64,000 nucleotides of DNA, from positions 902,501 through 966,500 of the forward strand of contig CAUJNA010003805.1 of the NCBI GenBank assembly GCA_963377175.1. The letters are read 5' to 3'. The translations under genes were made by a program, and so were the position numbers. This DNA is from Effrenium voratum (Eukaryota; Sar; Dinophyceae; Suessiales; Symbiodiniaceae). Below are positions 44,790 to 57,102 of this stretch, one piece after another (positions within the stretch are counted from its first letter, which is position 1; each line of letters starts with the position of its first letter). Under the pieces are notes generated by a model. The model was not told the origin of the DNA. It searched no databases and worked only from the letters and a program-made list of their open reading frames with translations.

Positions 44790-47700
44790 CCGTGGCCTTT
44801 TGGGGGACAACTGATCAGATATTCAATATGTTCAATCTTTCATCACCAGAAAGCCATTGCCGTGTCCTATAGAATCATTTGTCTGGCACACCCCTGATGT
44901 GTCTACACCTCCAGACAATGGTTCTTCTAGAGGGCTTCCATTTGGTCTGTCGCCTTTTTTTGGGGGGCAGATATTCCATTGAGCAGTTCAGACCAGAGCC
45001 CTCGTTCAGACCCTAGAGCCCTCGACGCCTTTTTGCCCATTGTTTAATTTTGTGCTCCAAGGCGAAGATGACTTGCTGCCAACTTGGGAAGGCGTGCCCA
45101 AAGGCGCGCGCAAATTTTTTAGGTGCACAAGAGCAATGTACAAACCACAAACTCGCAAGCAGAAATGCCGTCATGCCCTCCTGCTACTTAAATGATACGT
45201 ATATACAATATACTCATAGGCATATTGGCAGAATATATTTACATAGAGATGAGCCGTGCCGTGTTTCTGTGGCAAAGCTGGGGAAAGCAGAAGCGATTTC
45301 CGCTGGATCTCTGTGGTTGGAGCATTTGCTTCTGGATTGACATTGATCGTTTTTCCCATAGAGCCCGAGTTGCGAACCGAGAAGTGGAGCTCATTGTGCG
45401 TCCAGTCCTGAGTGTTTTATTGGAGGGATTTGGTGGACTTGGCGATTGAAACTTGGTTTCATGTTTCTGCCGTCTCAAAGTCACTCTACGAGTTATCAAG
45501 CAACCCAATGGACCCCACTGGACTCATAGTCAGGAAATTCCGTGTGCATCATCGCAAGCGTCGCAAACCTACTTTCAGGGTGAGCCGTAGTTGTTCGTCC
45601 TGAAGCCAGGTATGACAGGAACAGAAACCCATGAGTTGCCTTTTTCAATTTTGCCTCTTTGGGGACACAGGACTTGCTTGCGAGTTTTGACACGAAGTGG
45701 TTGTCTTTTTCCAGCTGATGGCGTGGTTCAATGTTTGTCATTTAATGACACCGCTGTTTCCGAGCAGTGCTTACTTCAAGAGTACCTTGTCAGAAGCAAG
45801 AAACACAAAGGCCGCGCTAAACATAGGATTCCTTTTGTAGCCTAAAACCCACCACGAGGACAACTCTCAACTTTGCATGATCCTCCCATGTTGCCCGAAA
45901 GCGAGTCTGACGTTCCGGCATGTGTCGTTTTGCCGGCGTGCTGCAGGAAAATCTTGCCGTTTATGGGTCGAGCACCGCATTATGGGTGTCCCTTATTGGC
46001 TGTCTGCCCGGTTTCAGCAAACACTCAAGTTATCCAGTTGTCCAACCTATGTTTCACGCTGACCACGAGTTTAGGTGCCGCATCTAGTTGCTTTACTTGC
46101 ACTCTGTTTTGGAGATCCTTCGGACGAGCTGCAAACGTTTCGACCATGTTCTGGCTTATGTTGCGTGGCCGCCAGGTGGCGCTCTTTGGAATCGACAGTT
46201 CCGGGAGCAAGGATCTAAGTTCGAGAGTTAAAAGGGTTCCAAGCTGAAGATGCGGTTTTTGGTGGTAGCGCGCGATTGCAGTGGCCGTCGACCGGCATGG
46301 CGATCGGCTGCATATGCTCGACTGCTGCTCCAAATCTCTTTCAAGGGGAACAAGGGGTTCCTGTTATTTGCCATCGACAGGCATGGAAGCGGTAGTCCTC
46401 CAACACGAGCCTAAAGGCGTTGCCGTTCACCGCGTTGCTTGGGTGCTTGCCGTCCACGGGAATCTGTACTCACTACCAGCGCCAAGGCCGTGGATGCTGG
46501 GATAGCTGAGCACTTGGTGCCGAGGAATCTGTAGGCCGGCGCTGACAGGCAGTGGACATGTTTTCTTGGCGACCGACCCTGTTTTCTTGATCTCTGCACT
46601 TGGTGATCTAAAATCGTTTTGATAGCCCACGGTGGTTTTGGCTAATCAACTCAAAAAGGCCACAGAGTGGAAACATGCGAGGACCGCACCTGTGGCGCTG
46701 GCAGGGGATTGGTTTTCTTGGAGATGCAATATTGATTTACTTCTTTAAAGACAAATGATTCATCAGATCACGGCTTTGTGAAAGGTGGAAGAAAAATTTC
46801 CCGGCCTTGCCAGCCATGTTTTATCCCAGGGCATTAGGTTCATTCCGGGGCCGTGCCTCGCTCTCGGGATCTCGGGACGGGCTACCCTTGGCCAGGGTTG
46901 CAGAGGACACTCTATACGTTGAGGCAGCGATGTTGCTGTATGCTGTTGTGTCAACATGTTTGTCAATAGGGTTCCAAGAAATTCCGCTTTGATCCTTGTT
47001 CCCCCTTTGCCAGCCGCCAAAGCTATCAGCATTGTCAAGATGTTGATGATGGGAAGCAGGCTGTGTTGTGAGGTACTCCCTATTCCTCTGCTAATATTGG
47101 GAGCGGATCTGACTTTGTAGCTGCCTGAGAGCACCAGCTTCACTCGCCATTTGTCTGTGCGAGTCCAGGCTTTCCCCATCAGCCCACCAACAAACTTTAG
47201 CTGGAAAGTGATTCCTGCGAGTCGCAGAGCAAGTTCAATTCAGCACTGGCCTTTGTAGTTCAAGCACTTCCTAATCAATCTGAGTCTTCACTGTCAAGCT
47301 CGGCTAGTGGAAATCCCGATAGCACATATGGAGCTTGCCTTTGAGACGTGGTGCTTGACCTGAGCATTAGCCATTCGCTGCATTCGATAGGAGGCCAGAT
47401 GGACTGCGTCCGCCCGTCCGTTTAATAACCTCTGGAGGATACTTCGCTGCAGGATGCTGCAGGTGCAGACTGGAGGTAAATCGAACCGCAGGGCGTCAGA
47501 CTTGCTGCAAACCCGGATATGCCTGTGTTGTCCATAAGTTGCAATATGTTTTTTTTCCCCTACATCATAAGCTTATTTCAGGCATGTTGCTGACGTCTGG
47601 AGCTCTGTCACCGGATTGGATGGCAACGTTTCATCAACATCAATCGGCAAAGTTTAGCGAAAACGCAGTTGCTTGCTCTCGTGGCGCTTCGCCTGGGGCC

Positions 47701-49840
47701 CGTGACACAAATTTGTGGAGCCCTCGACAGTAGATTGGTGATGTTCCTTGTGATGCATTTGCTTAAAGCGCCATCAAAAGGTGTCCAGGGCAGGATACAT
47801 CTCCCTTACTTCCGTTGGGTATGTGTTGTTGGCGGTCCAACCGTGAAATTGGACTACCGGAGTCCGGCACCCCACTCTGAGTTGCAAAGCACCCCTTGCA
47901 AGCCACGGAGTCCACTGAACGCCAGGAATGGCGTTGCTAAGCGCAGCCATAAGCGGAGTTGTTTCCATTTTCAGGTTTGTGATGTTGGGGGTACACCCTG
48001 AATCTCATGGCACAGAACGAGAAGCTTGGAGAACTGCTCGCAGCATAGCCTGGCTCAGTCAGCCCACTGGCGCTTGCTGGGGGGAAGCATTCAGGAGAAA
48101 GAAGCCGGTTGCTTTGAGCCACACAACTCCAGGAATCAGCTTGTTCCACCCAAGGTTCGGACGTGCACAGCCTGAGTCCGCGTTTGTCTCGGAGGTTTCG
48201 AATATTTGCAATTGAAGACAGCTGCAGACACAATGTTGTAGCGCTACACTAAGTTCCTTCATTAAGGTTCTTTGTTCTGACATCGAGGACCCCTTCACTT
48301 GGAGGGTTACGCGTGTTCCCTTTAGAACTGACTACATGGGTCTGTTTTTTTTTTTTTTTACGTTTCCCTTCAACCAAGAATATGATTTGACTTTCAGGAG
48401 GCACGAAAGGCCCAGGCCCGCTTTTTCGGCATCGCCTGTTTTCGGCATGCCTTGAGCAGCTGCGAGTTCGCCTGCCAATGGCATGGCGCGAAAAAGGAGA
48501 TGCTGGTCGCGACCCGATTGCAGGTTTGAGGCCTGGACCGGTGTGGTCCTGGAATTGCGCATGAACTCCTTTTTCTAGGGGTACCTTCCCCATTCTTTCC
48601 AGTGCATCCTTCTAGAAAACCACCTGAAACCCAAGGAAAGCGGCCGGTTTTTGGAAAAGAGCTTGGTTTGATCAGGTCCTGAGTTTGGGATGTTTGATCA
48701 TATCCCCTGTGCTTTGGGGCTTAGGCAACCAAAGGCAAAGCAACCAGTCGGAGGGAGTTCTCAGTGTGAGACAACGCATTTGGACGTGACGGATGTTTCT
48801 TGGAAGGCTCTTCTCAGATTCTGTATTTGTGGGAGGACATATGCTTTAAAAGAGTGACCGAAAGGAAGTTGAATGACTATTATTCATGTGTTTTTCTGTT
48901 TGTCTCTGTGTGTGAGTGTGGGTGTGCGAGGGAGTTCTCAAACCTAGTTGCTGTTTGGCTTTGAGAAGCCTGTGCCTGAGCCTCCCAGGTGGGTTCAACC
49001 ATGGCTGATACACAGGAATGCAAAAGTGCTGAGTGGGAGGCGCATCCCAAGTAGTGCATACTCTGAATATCATAGGTTCTGACCAGATGTTGGAGCTATG
49101 CGTAGCCATGAGCCCAACAGTCAACACAATTGGTTGACATCCTGTTGCAAATATGAGGTTGCGCCGGACCAACCTGGCATGGAAACTAGGGTCATACAAA
49201 AGCAATGGGGGCCTTCGTAACACTGCTGAGCATACTGTTGCCCACAGGGTGCAAGTGATGCTCCATTTCTGAGTATGGTCAAATGGGAGTTGTTCAGTAA
49301 GAAACCTTCCAACTCGGTTCACTTGAGCCTTCTTCTTTGGGATGAGCGGTTGCAGGATCTGGGAAGTGACGGTTTTGCCCGAAGTAAGGCCCCCGTGGAT
49401 CCTGCTGGGCGCCTCTCTTTGCTCTGTGGTGCTGTGGCTCTTGCTGCACCGGGAGCTGCTGGGGGCGAGCGACTCCATCTTTGAGGCTGGGACGTAGGGT
49501 TTGTTGTGCAGTGGTAGAACGAGGCAGGAACCCTGTTGAAAGGTGGCTGTGCAATGCAATGGAACAGGCATTGCGGGTGCGTGATTGAACCAAGGGAACC
49601 CCTCAAGCATAAACCGAGCCATCTAAAGGGGTGCCGAGAATTTGATACATCCTCAAGAGGACGCGGTGGAAGCGGCCTTGGTTCACCAGGCTTGGCTAGT
49701 CGCAGGTGTGGCGAAAGTGGACTGAATACTTTGAATCTCCTTTGCCTTTCTGCCAATGGCTTCAAAACGGCCCCTTGGCCATGCCACGTGCTCTTGCAGT
49801 AGGAATGATTCACCATGATTCACCCACTTGAAAGACCTAG
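44790..49840. other. Stretch with no supported gene
   Basis: Many short frames occur on both strands; the longest (258 codons, minus, 48846-49622) shows no recognisable domain. A poly-T run lies at 48344-48359. Confidence 0.4.
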
Positions 49841-49849
49841 CGTAGCGGC

Positions 49850-50232
49850 GTGCGCGCTGAGCGACCGTCAATCGGCGCGGCGGCTATTGGCGTGCTAACG
49901 AACGGGGGAGCGGTGTATCGGCATAGCGGGGCATCGGCGTATTGGCGCGGCGGGAGCGACGTAGTGGCATACCGCGGTATCGGCATATTCGCAGGGGGAA
50001 AGCGGCGTATCTTAGGCGCAACGGCGAATCTGTGTGACGGCATATCGGCGTATTGACGGGGGAAAGGCGCAACTGCACGTAACCCCCAAATCGGCGTGGT
50101 GCATCGGCGTAGCGGTGTATCGGCATAGGGGGGTACGTGGTTGGGGGGGGGCTTGTGGGGCAAGTGAATTGGCGTAGTAGCGTGCCGGCGCACCTGGGCT
50201 GGGGAGGCCAAGCGGCGTAACGGCGCATTGGC
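49850..50232 (+). repeat. Degenerate CGGCGTA/CGGCATA array
   Basis: Short units such as GGCGTATTGGCG, CGGCATAGCGGGGCATCGG and CGGCGTAGCGG recur every 9-12 bp over about 380 bp, interrupted by a G run near 50142-50151. The three plus frames and the minus frames all look repetitive (for example YADTPLRR on the minus strand). It is a tandem repeat, not a gene. Confidence 0.85.
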
Positions 50233-50239
50233 AGCCCTT

Positions 50240-51330
50240 TCTACATGCACGCTGTTTTGTTCGACTGAAACATTTTCATACATGCGAATACGTATGTGTC
50301 GTTGATTTGCATCAGGGCCTTAAAGTTGGACTGCTTGACTGGCGGCCAGGTGAAGGAACCTGCCCCTCCTCCACTCGAGCTGCGGGTGGCCAGTCCCAAC
50401 TGAAAGGTTTGCTTAGAGCTGAGCCATGGGAACCGTATGGAGACCTGGTTTAGAAGTTAATAAGCTTGGACCGTGCCAAAGACACCCCAGTGGTCTTTTA
50501 GGGACGATGCAACAACGGCAACCAGAATGCCGCCTACCTATGGGGTCCAACTGTCTTTTTCTCACGCTGTTATGACATGAGTGAGGCGGTTCTGGGTGTT
50601 GCAACCCGAATGACAACTATAAGTCTTGAATCAGTGAATAGGAGCTCTATGCCAACATGGGCTGTGGCTTGGCACAATTTTTGCGACCACTCACCAAACC
50701 TCAGCGACCTCGGTCGATTGCGAAGAAAAGCACCTGCCAAGAAGCCACATTTTTTGGCATTGGATCAACAGTCGCCTGAGGAAGCAAGTTTTTATGGGCC
50801 ATGACTTGTGCGGCTACCCAACCCCAGTGGAAGTAGATTTGGGGCGGTGGTGAGGGGTCTCAGTCCCGTTGAACACCAAGGGCGAATCCTGCTGGTCGAA
50901 CATCTTGGTTGTTTGAGGTTGATCAGTATGGTGATCAAGCCTTCAGGGAGTCTTGACAACAGCTATACGGTTTGGGGAAGCATGACCATCCCCCAAAGAA
51001 GGCCCGCTGTCTTGAAACAGGTGGAGCCCCGAACTGGGAATTCAACGTGCAGCAGTCAAGCCACCTTATCGCTGCGGATGACCATGCCCCAAGAACCGAC
51101 AGTGAAACATGTCTCATGGCTATGACATCATGCCCAAGAGCTGTATAAGTAACATGTCGCCAAGCACAACAACATGACTCTCAGGAATTGCTCATTGCCT
51201 CAATGCTTCTTAAGTACAAGCGCTGCTTTGTGGTCGTGCTGCATATTTGTGGCACCCCAACAAAGATACAGTTCCTTCTGGTTTCCGCTTCAAAACTCTC
51301 AAAAAGGTTACCCTTGAAAAAAAGTACCGT
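50240..51330. other. Stretch with no supported gene
   Basis: Short frames only. No domain is recognised. Confidence 0.4.
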
Positions 51331-51342
51331 CCGCATTTGGAG

Positions 51343-51470
51343 TCTCTTGAGGCTACGTCGCTGAGCGCAACCTCAGCTCCCAGGGGCTCTCCTTCACTCG
51401 CGCCAAAATCACGTCCAACGACGCCGCCAAAATCACGTCCGACGACGCCTTCGCCGGTGACTGAGCTGAA
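51343..51470 (+). CDS. Possible exon, Ser/Thr/Pro-rich
   Basis: The frame reads SLEATSLSATSAPRGSPSLA, followed by a duplicated element (KSRPTTPPKSRPTTPSP). Ser/Thr/Pro-rich linkers like this are common in dinoflagellate proteins. It lies upstream of the GT8 exons on the same strand and might be a 5' exon of that gene (inference). The boundaries are guesses. Confidence 0.3.
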
Positions 51471-51921
51471 GTCAGACGTCGGCAAGGAACAAAAGGCGAC
51501 CAGAAGCAAACGAACCGTTGGGATAGCAAATTTTGCAGGGTTTCAACCCAAACCCGGGAATTTGTCTGGGCCAAACGTATGGAAACAGAAACGTGTTGTT
51601 GGTAGATGACGTTTCATTGGGAACGGTCACTGGCTTATCTTCCAGGGAGTACATATTCACATGTTCGCAGCGAAAGCTCCGCGAAAGTGATCATTAAAAA
51701 CACATGCCCGCGAAAGTGAAACGTGTGTTTCTGGGGCAACCATTAAGAGCACGATGTGCCAGGCTGATGGGAAAGCATTTCTTATATGGTTGCCCCTTGT
51801 TGTGAAAAGGTGAATACATGCCCGTTGTTCATGTGGTTCTTATCGTTTTTACTTTTCTTTCTTCTTATTTTATTATGATTGTTATGATTATATTTGTTTC
51901 AATCTGCAAGACTGCCTTGTG

Positions 51922-51985
51922 TGTGTTTGTTTGTTTGTTTGTTTGTTTGTTTGTTTGTTTGTTTGTTTGTTTGTTTGTTTGTTGC
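51922..51985. repeat. (TGTT)n microsatellite
   Basis: About fifteen TTTG/TGTT units just upstream of GT8 exon 1. Confidence 0.95.
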
Positions 51986-52148
51986 CTTGTTTATATTTGA
52001 CATTCCGCAGCTGCCCTCAGCTCACAACTTTGGATCCAACGACCCTGCATTTGCATATTGCCTTGTTTTTCTAGGACCTGATTACAAGTAAATTGTGGGA
52101 CACCCACCAACGGGGCCAAGACTTGCCGGCTTACCAAGCCGCCGATGC

Positions 52149-52337
52149 AAGGCACAACTTTCCGGCGCAGCCAAGGCAACCGCCGTCAGGGAGGTGTCAG
52201 CTCCCCACGTCAGCGGCGCCAGCGGCACAGCCACGGACTCCGCCGCTCCGAACTCGGCGAAGTCTGCGAAGTCGTTGACGGTGGCGCTGGCGGCAGAGCT
52301 GAAGCAGCTGGAGGGCGTGTTGGTGGTCATCAACTCG
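52149..52337 (+). CDS. GT8-like gene, exon 1 seen
   Basis: It ends in LEGVLVVINS, the first beta strand and helix of GT8 domains, and is preceded by an Ala/Ser/Thr-rich linker (SGASGTATDSAAPNSAKSA). The donor is canonical (TCG|GTGCCT). The 5' limit is uncertain; the linker could extend to 52095. Confidence 0.6.
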
Positions 52338-52596
52338 GTGCCTACGGTTGCAAACGGGTCAGAATGATCAACCTGGCAGAGAGGCTTGTCGTATTGCTTC
52401 TTCAGAGGTCAACATAATAGTGGTCACCTCGGATGCATCAACCTAGTCTGATTCCTGCTGTTTGTTCCCAGGAGCATACCCGGGGCACACACGGATGCAT
52501 TTTGTTCCATTTCAGGTTGCATCCCCAATCTATCCAGACGACGAAGTCACTCAACGGATGATTTTCTCGCGATGGGAGTGCTGCGTCCATTTCGAG

Positions 52597-52691
52597 GCCA
52601 TGTCCAACGCCGCAGACCCCTCCAGCCTGAAGTTCCGCATCATCAGCTCGGGGGAGGACGCGGAGCCGTTGGTGGCCAAGGTGAAGAGCAG
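52597..52691 (+). CDS. GT8-like gene, exon 2
   Basis: It encodes AMSNAADPSSLKFRIISS then GEDAEPLVAKVKS. The acceptor is TTTCGAG|GCC. Joining to exon 3 in frame requires a GC donor (AGCAG|GCGCGT), whereas the GT after GCCAAG would put the next exon out of frame. Confidence 0.65.
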
Positions 52692-53175
52692 GCGCGTGGA
52701 ATGCTCAAATGTGCAGTTTTGCTGCTAGCGCTTTACATTTGGGGGGTATCTTTTAGGGGGGGAGTCAGAGTGACACTGTGATTTCTAGTTTCCTGGGTTC
52801 AGAGTTCCAAAGTTCGTTCCATTGAGGGTGCATGAGTATATGTCACACTAGCTTGGCTTGTGTGAAAGGTGAAAGCGACATAAAACCGGGCATTTGGAGG
52901 GTTGCCTAGGTTAAAGTGCTCGATTGTTGAGGCCTTGGCAAACAACAGCTTTTAAGATGATTCACTATACATATATATATATATGTCAACACTGAGAGTG
53001 TATACACCCTCCCCACGGTGCATAGCGCCATCTCAGAAAAGCTAGCCCCAACATTTTTGGGGGTAGCGTTTTGAAGTGCAGCCAACGAATGGGGGGGGGG
53101 AGGGACACAGCTCCAAAAGGAATGACTCCAGTGGATGGCTTCGATGGAAGTGGCCTTTTGCCATTTTTTGCCTAG

Positions 53176-53275
53176 GCTGCCAGCTTGGCCCATGCTGGAC
53201 ATTGGGGCGGTAGACTTCGATCCCTGGAACCCGCGCGTGGGCAAGCTGCTGGGAGGAAAGAGCTCCTCCCGCAAG
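53176..53275 (+). CDS. GT8-like gene, exon 3
   Basis: It encodes LPAWPMLDIGAVDFDPWN and then RVGKLLGGKSSSRK. The FDP...G.GG pattern matches the GT8 segment before the LNFARFYL helix. The acceptor is TTGCCTAG|GC; a GA-type donor follows AAG (AAG|GAGTCG), keeping phase zero into exon 4. Confidence 0.65.
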
Positions 53276-53332
53276 GAGTCGGCGGGGATCGTTTTGTTTG
53301 GATGTGTCCATTTCTGAAATGAACATGGTTTT

Positions 53333-53411
53333 ATTTCCCCTGTTGGGTTTTAAAGGGAATGATTTCTGGACATGTTTTCTCATTTTTTCCAGGAGGCGAA
53401 AAAGCAAATGG
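53333..53411 (+). repeat. TTCCCCTGTTGGG hairpin repeat, copy 5 (intronic)
   Basis: TTCCCCTGTTGGGTTTTAAA and GGGAATGATTTC are followed by TTTTTTCCAGGAGGCG and AAAAAGCAAATGG. This is a full-length member of the family near 11-13 kb, lying between GT8 exons 3 and 4, which shows the family is tolerated within introns. Confidence 0.75.
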
Positions 53412-53918
53412 TGGCAGCTGGAGGTGAAGTTTTTTCACCGGTGTGAATGAAACACACGACCAGTCTTGTGACGGAGCCAGGCAGCATTTCGTGCAGTGCT
53501 GACGGATTATGCAGTGACGGCTGACATTTGCTGCTGTATGATTGCATTTCAGGGAAGCATTTGGCCAAGTGAAGCAACCTGCTAGTCGGGATCATGCCTT
53601 GGAAGATGCGGCCAGTTGGTGGTGGGTGAAAACACTGCTTGTCCAGGAGTGGGGTTTGTCATGAAGCCTTCCATTCACGAGTCATTTGTCTTTTTGCCGT
53701 GGGCCCCGCCCCCTCCTGCAACTGGTGTTCAGACTCAGACCTAAACAAATAGCTACATAAACAGTCAAGATCAAACATAGACAGGCACAATCACGACTAG
53801 CCAAACTCAGATTCACAGGATGACAGATGAAGACGCGACAGATAGACTGAGAGACGCGACGCAAGCAGACATACAGCACTTGCGCACACATGCGCTCACT
53901 TTTTGCACGCTTGTGGAG

Positions 53919-53985
53919 GAGCTCTTCGATGCCCTGAACTTTGCAGCCTTTTACTTGCACGAGGCGCTTCCAGACTTGGCGAATG
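53919..53985 (+). CDS. GT8-like gene, exon 4
   Basis: It encodes ELFDALNFAAFYLHEALPDL and AN. This is the GT8 helix that precedes the DxD strand (consensus LNFARFYLPELLP). The acceptor is TGTGGAG|GAG. The donor is uncertain: GTCGTG at 53986 or an upstream GA/GC site; the phase into exon 5 fits the upstream site better. Confidence 0.65.
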
Positions 53986-54489
53986 GTCGTGTGCTGCCAC
54001 TTGCCCGCATTGGTGCGGATGACGCTCTCTCATGATGGGTGGTGGATTCGCACTTGCTGTGGGTTCCTTGGTCAGCGGTGGTGGCAAACATCCAAAAGAA
54101 TTCACAAAAGTGATTTGCTTGGGGCTGAAGACTGGAAGTTTGTGGCTGTTGCTGGGCTGAACATTCAGATTCAGGTTGCCAGCTTGGCAACTTTGCCCAC
54201 TGCCCAGTTGACCATCCTCGCTAAGACCAATTTGTGACCTTCATTCGTACGTGGGGTTAGCAACGCTTGACCGCCCTTGGGGAGATCTCGTTACCGGGCC
54301 TGCCCAATAAATCCTTTTGTTGGGTTGTATTCTGATTGTTAATTTCTCAGTCCTGCAAATGCATGTTCCTTGCTTTGTTTGGTTGCTGTGTTCATTTTGT
54401 GTATTTGTTTATGTTTGCGTGTGTTGTATTTTGTCCTTGTTGTTCCTTGTTTTCTTTGTTGCTTGGTTTTCTCATGTCATCCTTTGATT

Positions 54490-54725
54490 TGCCTTCCTTG
54501 ATTCTTAACTTTCCTTCCTTTGTCTTTCCTTCTTGATTCCTTCCTTTCCGGCTTCCTTCCTTGCTTCCTGTTTTTCTTCTTTGCGTTCTTCCTTCCTTCC
54601 TTCAGTTGTTTTCCCTGTTTCCGTTCTTGCTTCCTTCCTGTCTTCCTTTTGTTTTCTTTCCGTTCTTCCTTTCTTCCTTTCTTCTTTCTTTCCTGCTTTC
54701 CTTTCTTCCTTTTTCATTGCTTTTG
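54490..54725. repeat. TTCC-rich simple repeat (intronic)
   Basis: Irregular CTTCCTTCCTTC sequence gives Phe/Leu/Ser-rich frames on plus and Lys/Glu/Arg-rich frames on minus. It lies in the intron between GT8 exons 4 and 5. Confidence 0.9.
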
Positions 54726-55452
54726 CTCGAGTGTCCTTATTTCTCATTTGTGTTAGTTCAATCCTTTCTTACAGGATCTTGTGTTCTTATTTGTTTGCTT
54801 TTTATTGCTCAGCCCTTTATTTTGGATCATTTGAGTGTGTCCTTCTATGCCTCAATATGCATTACGGTTGTTGCTGCTGTATGGTGTTGTGATGCCTTAG
54901 CCTTAATGGTTTGAGTTATGGTGTACATCGTTTTGTGTTGATTGGTTTGTTCCTTGTGTTCTTCGATTGTATTACGTATGTCCTCATCCGTTAGAATGTT
55001 GGTTTATGAATGTTTGTTTTTAAGTCCGTGTGTACTATGATTGCTTGTCCCGTGATCTTGATCATCCTTTCAGTCTATCATTGTTATAGCGTCGCTGATT
55101 TGTATCATGTTGTTCAATCTTGAACATGTTGTTTGGTAGTCATTGTGCATGTCTGTCCAAGGCGTATGTCGCTTGACTAGGTGTGTACTTTGCGGCGGTC
55201 TTCGTCTGACCTTTTTGCTTGTCTTTCTCGTTATCCTTCCGTCTTTCTTTATGCCAATGTTTTTGCATGTGTGTGTGCCTTGGGCCTTTCTGTTCCAAAC
55301 CCTGTCTCTTTCAATGTTCTCTGTCTCTTTCTCTCTTCGTATCTGTCTATCAGTCCATTTGTCTGACAATATGTCTGTTTGTCCGTCCGCATGTTTGTCG
55401 GTGAGGCGTGGCGTCTTTGCCTGTTTGCATGTCTGTTCGTGGTTGATGAAAG

Positions 55453-55540
55453 GTATCTGGACACTGACGTGGTGGTGGTGTCTGACCTTGCCCCTCTGGC
55501 GTCCCTGGATCTGCAAGGCCACGCTGCCGGTGCGGCGGAG
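55453..55540 (+). CDS. GT8-like gene, exon 5 (DxD motif)
   Basis: It encodes YLDTDVVVVSDLAPLASLD and LQGHAAGAAE. Asp-Thr-Asp is the DxD motif that binds the divalent metal and nucleotide-sugar phosphates in GT8 enzymes. The acceptor is GATGAAAG|G. The donor is GA-type (GCGGAG|GAGAGG), which joins in phase to EDCSQR in exon 6, exactly as in the family (AVEDCSQR). Confidence 0.75.
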
Positions 55541-55894
55541 GAGAGGCGGCGTCACATTTGTCAGGAAGGATGACACGCGCTTTTGTCTAGAATCGATATG
55601 GCTTTGAGTTCTAACATGGAGCCTCCTCAAAAATGGTTGGTGGACATGAATCCCCACATATATGATGTCCACCAAAGGGTCCCCTGTTAGACATGCCCAT
55701 ATGAGTCGTTTCTACATGTTAGTGGTCAGTTTGTGGGCGTCATTGTCCTTGCTTTTGTCGCTTTGGGCAACCATCAGTAACCCTTGGCGTGCCTGAGGCA
55801 GAGTCGCGACGAAACAGCTGTGCAGCTATCATGACCCTGCTTGGTGTTCAGCATTGTGCTGTGTTTTGGGCATTGCTCAGAAAGGGGATTCTAC

Positions 55895-56700
55895 CTTTTG
55901 AAGGTGGTGTTTGTGTGTGTGGGCGTTTGTGTGTGTGTGTATGGTTCCGTGCGTGCGTGTGATTGCGTGTATGTGGGTGTGTGTTTGGGTTTGTGTCTGT
56001 GTCTGTGTCTGTGATTGTGGCTGTGTCTGTGTCTGTGTGTATGTGGTTGATTGTGTTTTTGTGCGTTTTGTTTGTGTGTTTGTGCGTGCGTGCGTGCGTG
56101 CAGGCGGGCGGGCGGGCGGCGGGCGGGCGCTCGCGCGCGTGCGTGCGGGCGTGCACGCGTGCGGGCGTGCGTGGGTGTGTGTGTGTGTGAACGTGTGTGT
56201 GTGTGTGAACGTGTGTGTGAACATGTGTGTGTGAACGTGTGTGTGTGTGAACGTGTGTGTGAATGTGTGTGTGAACGTGTGTGTGAACATGTGTGTAAAC
56301 ATGTGTGTGAACATGTGTGTGTGAACATGTGTGTGAACATGTTTGTGTGAACATGTGTGTGAACATGTGTGTGAACATGTGTGTGAACATGTGTGTGAAC
56401 ATGTTTGTGTGAACATGTGTGTGAACATGTTTGTGTGAACATGTGTGTGAACATGTGTGTGAACATGTGTGTGAACGTGTGTGTGAACGTGTGTGTGAAC
56501 GTGTGTGTGAACGTGTGTGTGAACGTGTGTGTGAATGTGTGTGTGAACATGTGTGTGTGAACGTGTGTGTGTGAGTGTGTGTGTGTGTGTTTGTGTTTGT
56601 GTTTGTGTTTGTGTTTGTGTTTGTGTTTGTGTTTGTGTTTGTGTTTGTGTGTGTGTGTTTGTGTGTGTTTGTGTGTTTGTGTGATTGTATGTGTGTTTTG
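55895..56700. repeat. (GTGTGAACAT)n and GT-rich array (intronic)
   Basis: A GT-rich lead-in with GCGTGCGTGC and GGCGGGCG patches precedes a GTGTGTGAACATGTG minisatellite at about 56190-56560. TTTGTG hexamers follow at about 56580-56660. It lies between GT8 exons 5 and 6. Long His/Thr frames on the minus strand are artefacts. Confidence 0.97.
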
Positions 56701-56985
56701 ATTGATGTGTTTGTTCTTTTGTTTTTTTTTGTTTTATGTTGTTTGTTTTGTTTTTTGTCTTGTGGTTGTTTTGTTTTGGTTTGGTGTTGTTCTATGTTGC
56801 TCGCTCGCTCGCTTGCTCGCTTCTTTGCTTGCCTGCTTGTTTGCTTTTTTGCTGGTGCTTGTTAAACGTCTTCCAGTTTTGTTTTGTTTTTACACCGTTT
56901 TTTGCCACAGGCCCACCTCCAAAACGAAACAATAGGGAACCAACCGAAATGGAGCCCAAAGACATTGCGTCGCCTTTTTTGCGAG

Positions 56986-57073
56986 GATTGCTCTCAGCGC
57001 GTGGGGAAATACATCGACGTGGACCGGCTCAAGGCGCTCCAAAGCGAGCTGCCGGCGCACCAGGACGGGGCTG
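56986..57073 (+). CDS. GT8-like gene, exon 6
   Basis: It encodes DCSQRVGKYIDVDRLKALQ and then SELPAHQDG. The acceptor is TTTGCGAG|GAT. The donor is ambiguous: GT at 57074 breaks the phase, while GC at 57070 (GGG|GCTGGT) or a GA site keeps it, joining to SCVVNRG in exon 7. Confidence 0.7.
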
Positions 57074-57102
57074 GTAGACCTTGTGGCCTGCCAATTGGCT
57101 GT

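Noticed and set aside
54110..54200. Extra GT8 exon reading EDWKFVAVAGLNIQIQ
   Set aside because: The GT8 protein runs directly from the LNFAAFYL helix to the DxD strand, leaving no place for this segment.
55877..56550. 183-219-codon His/Thr-rich minus frames
   Set aside because: They are low-complexity translations of the GTGTGAACAT array.
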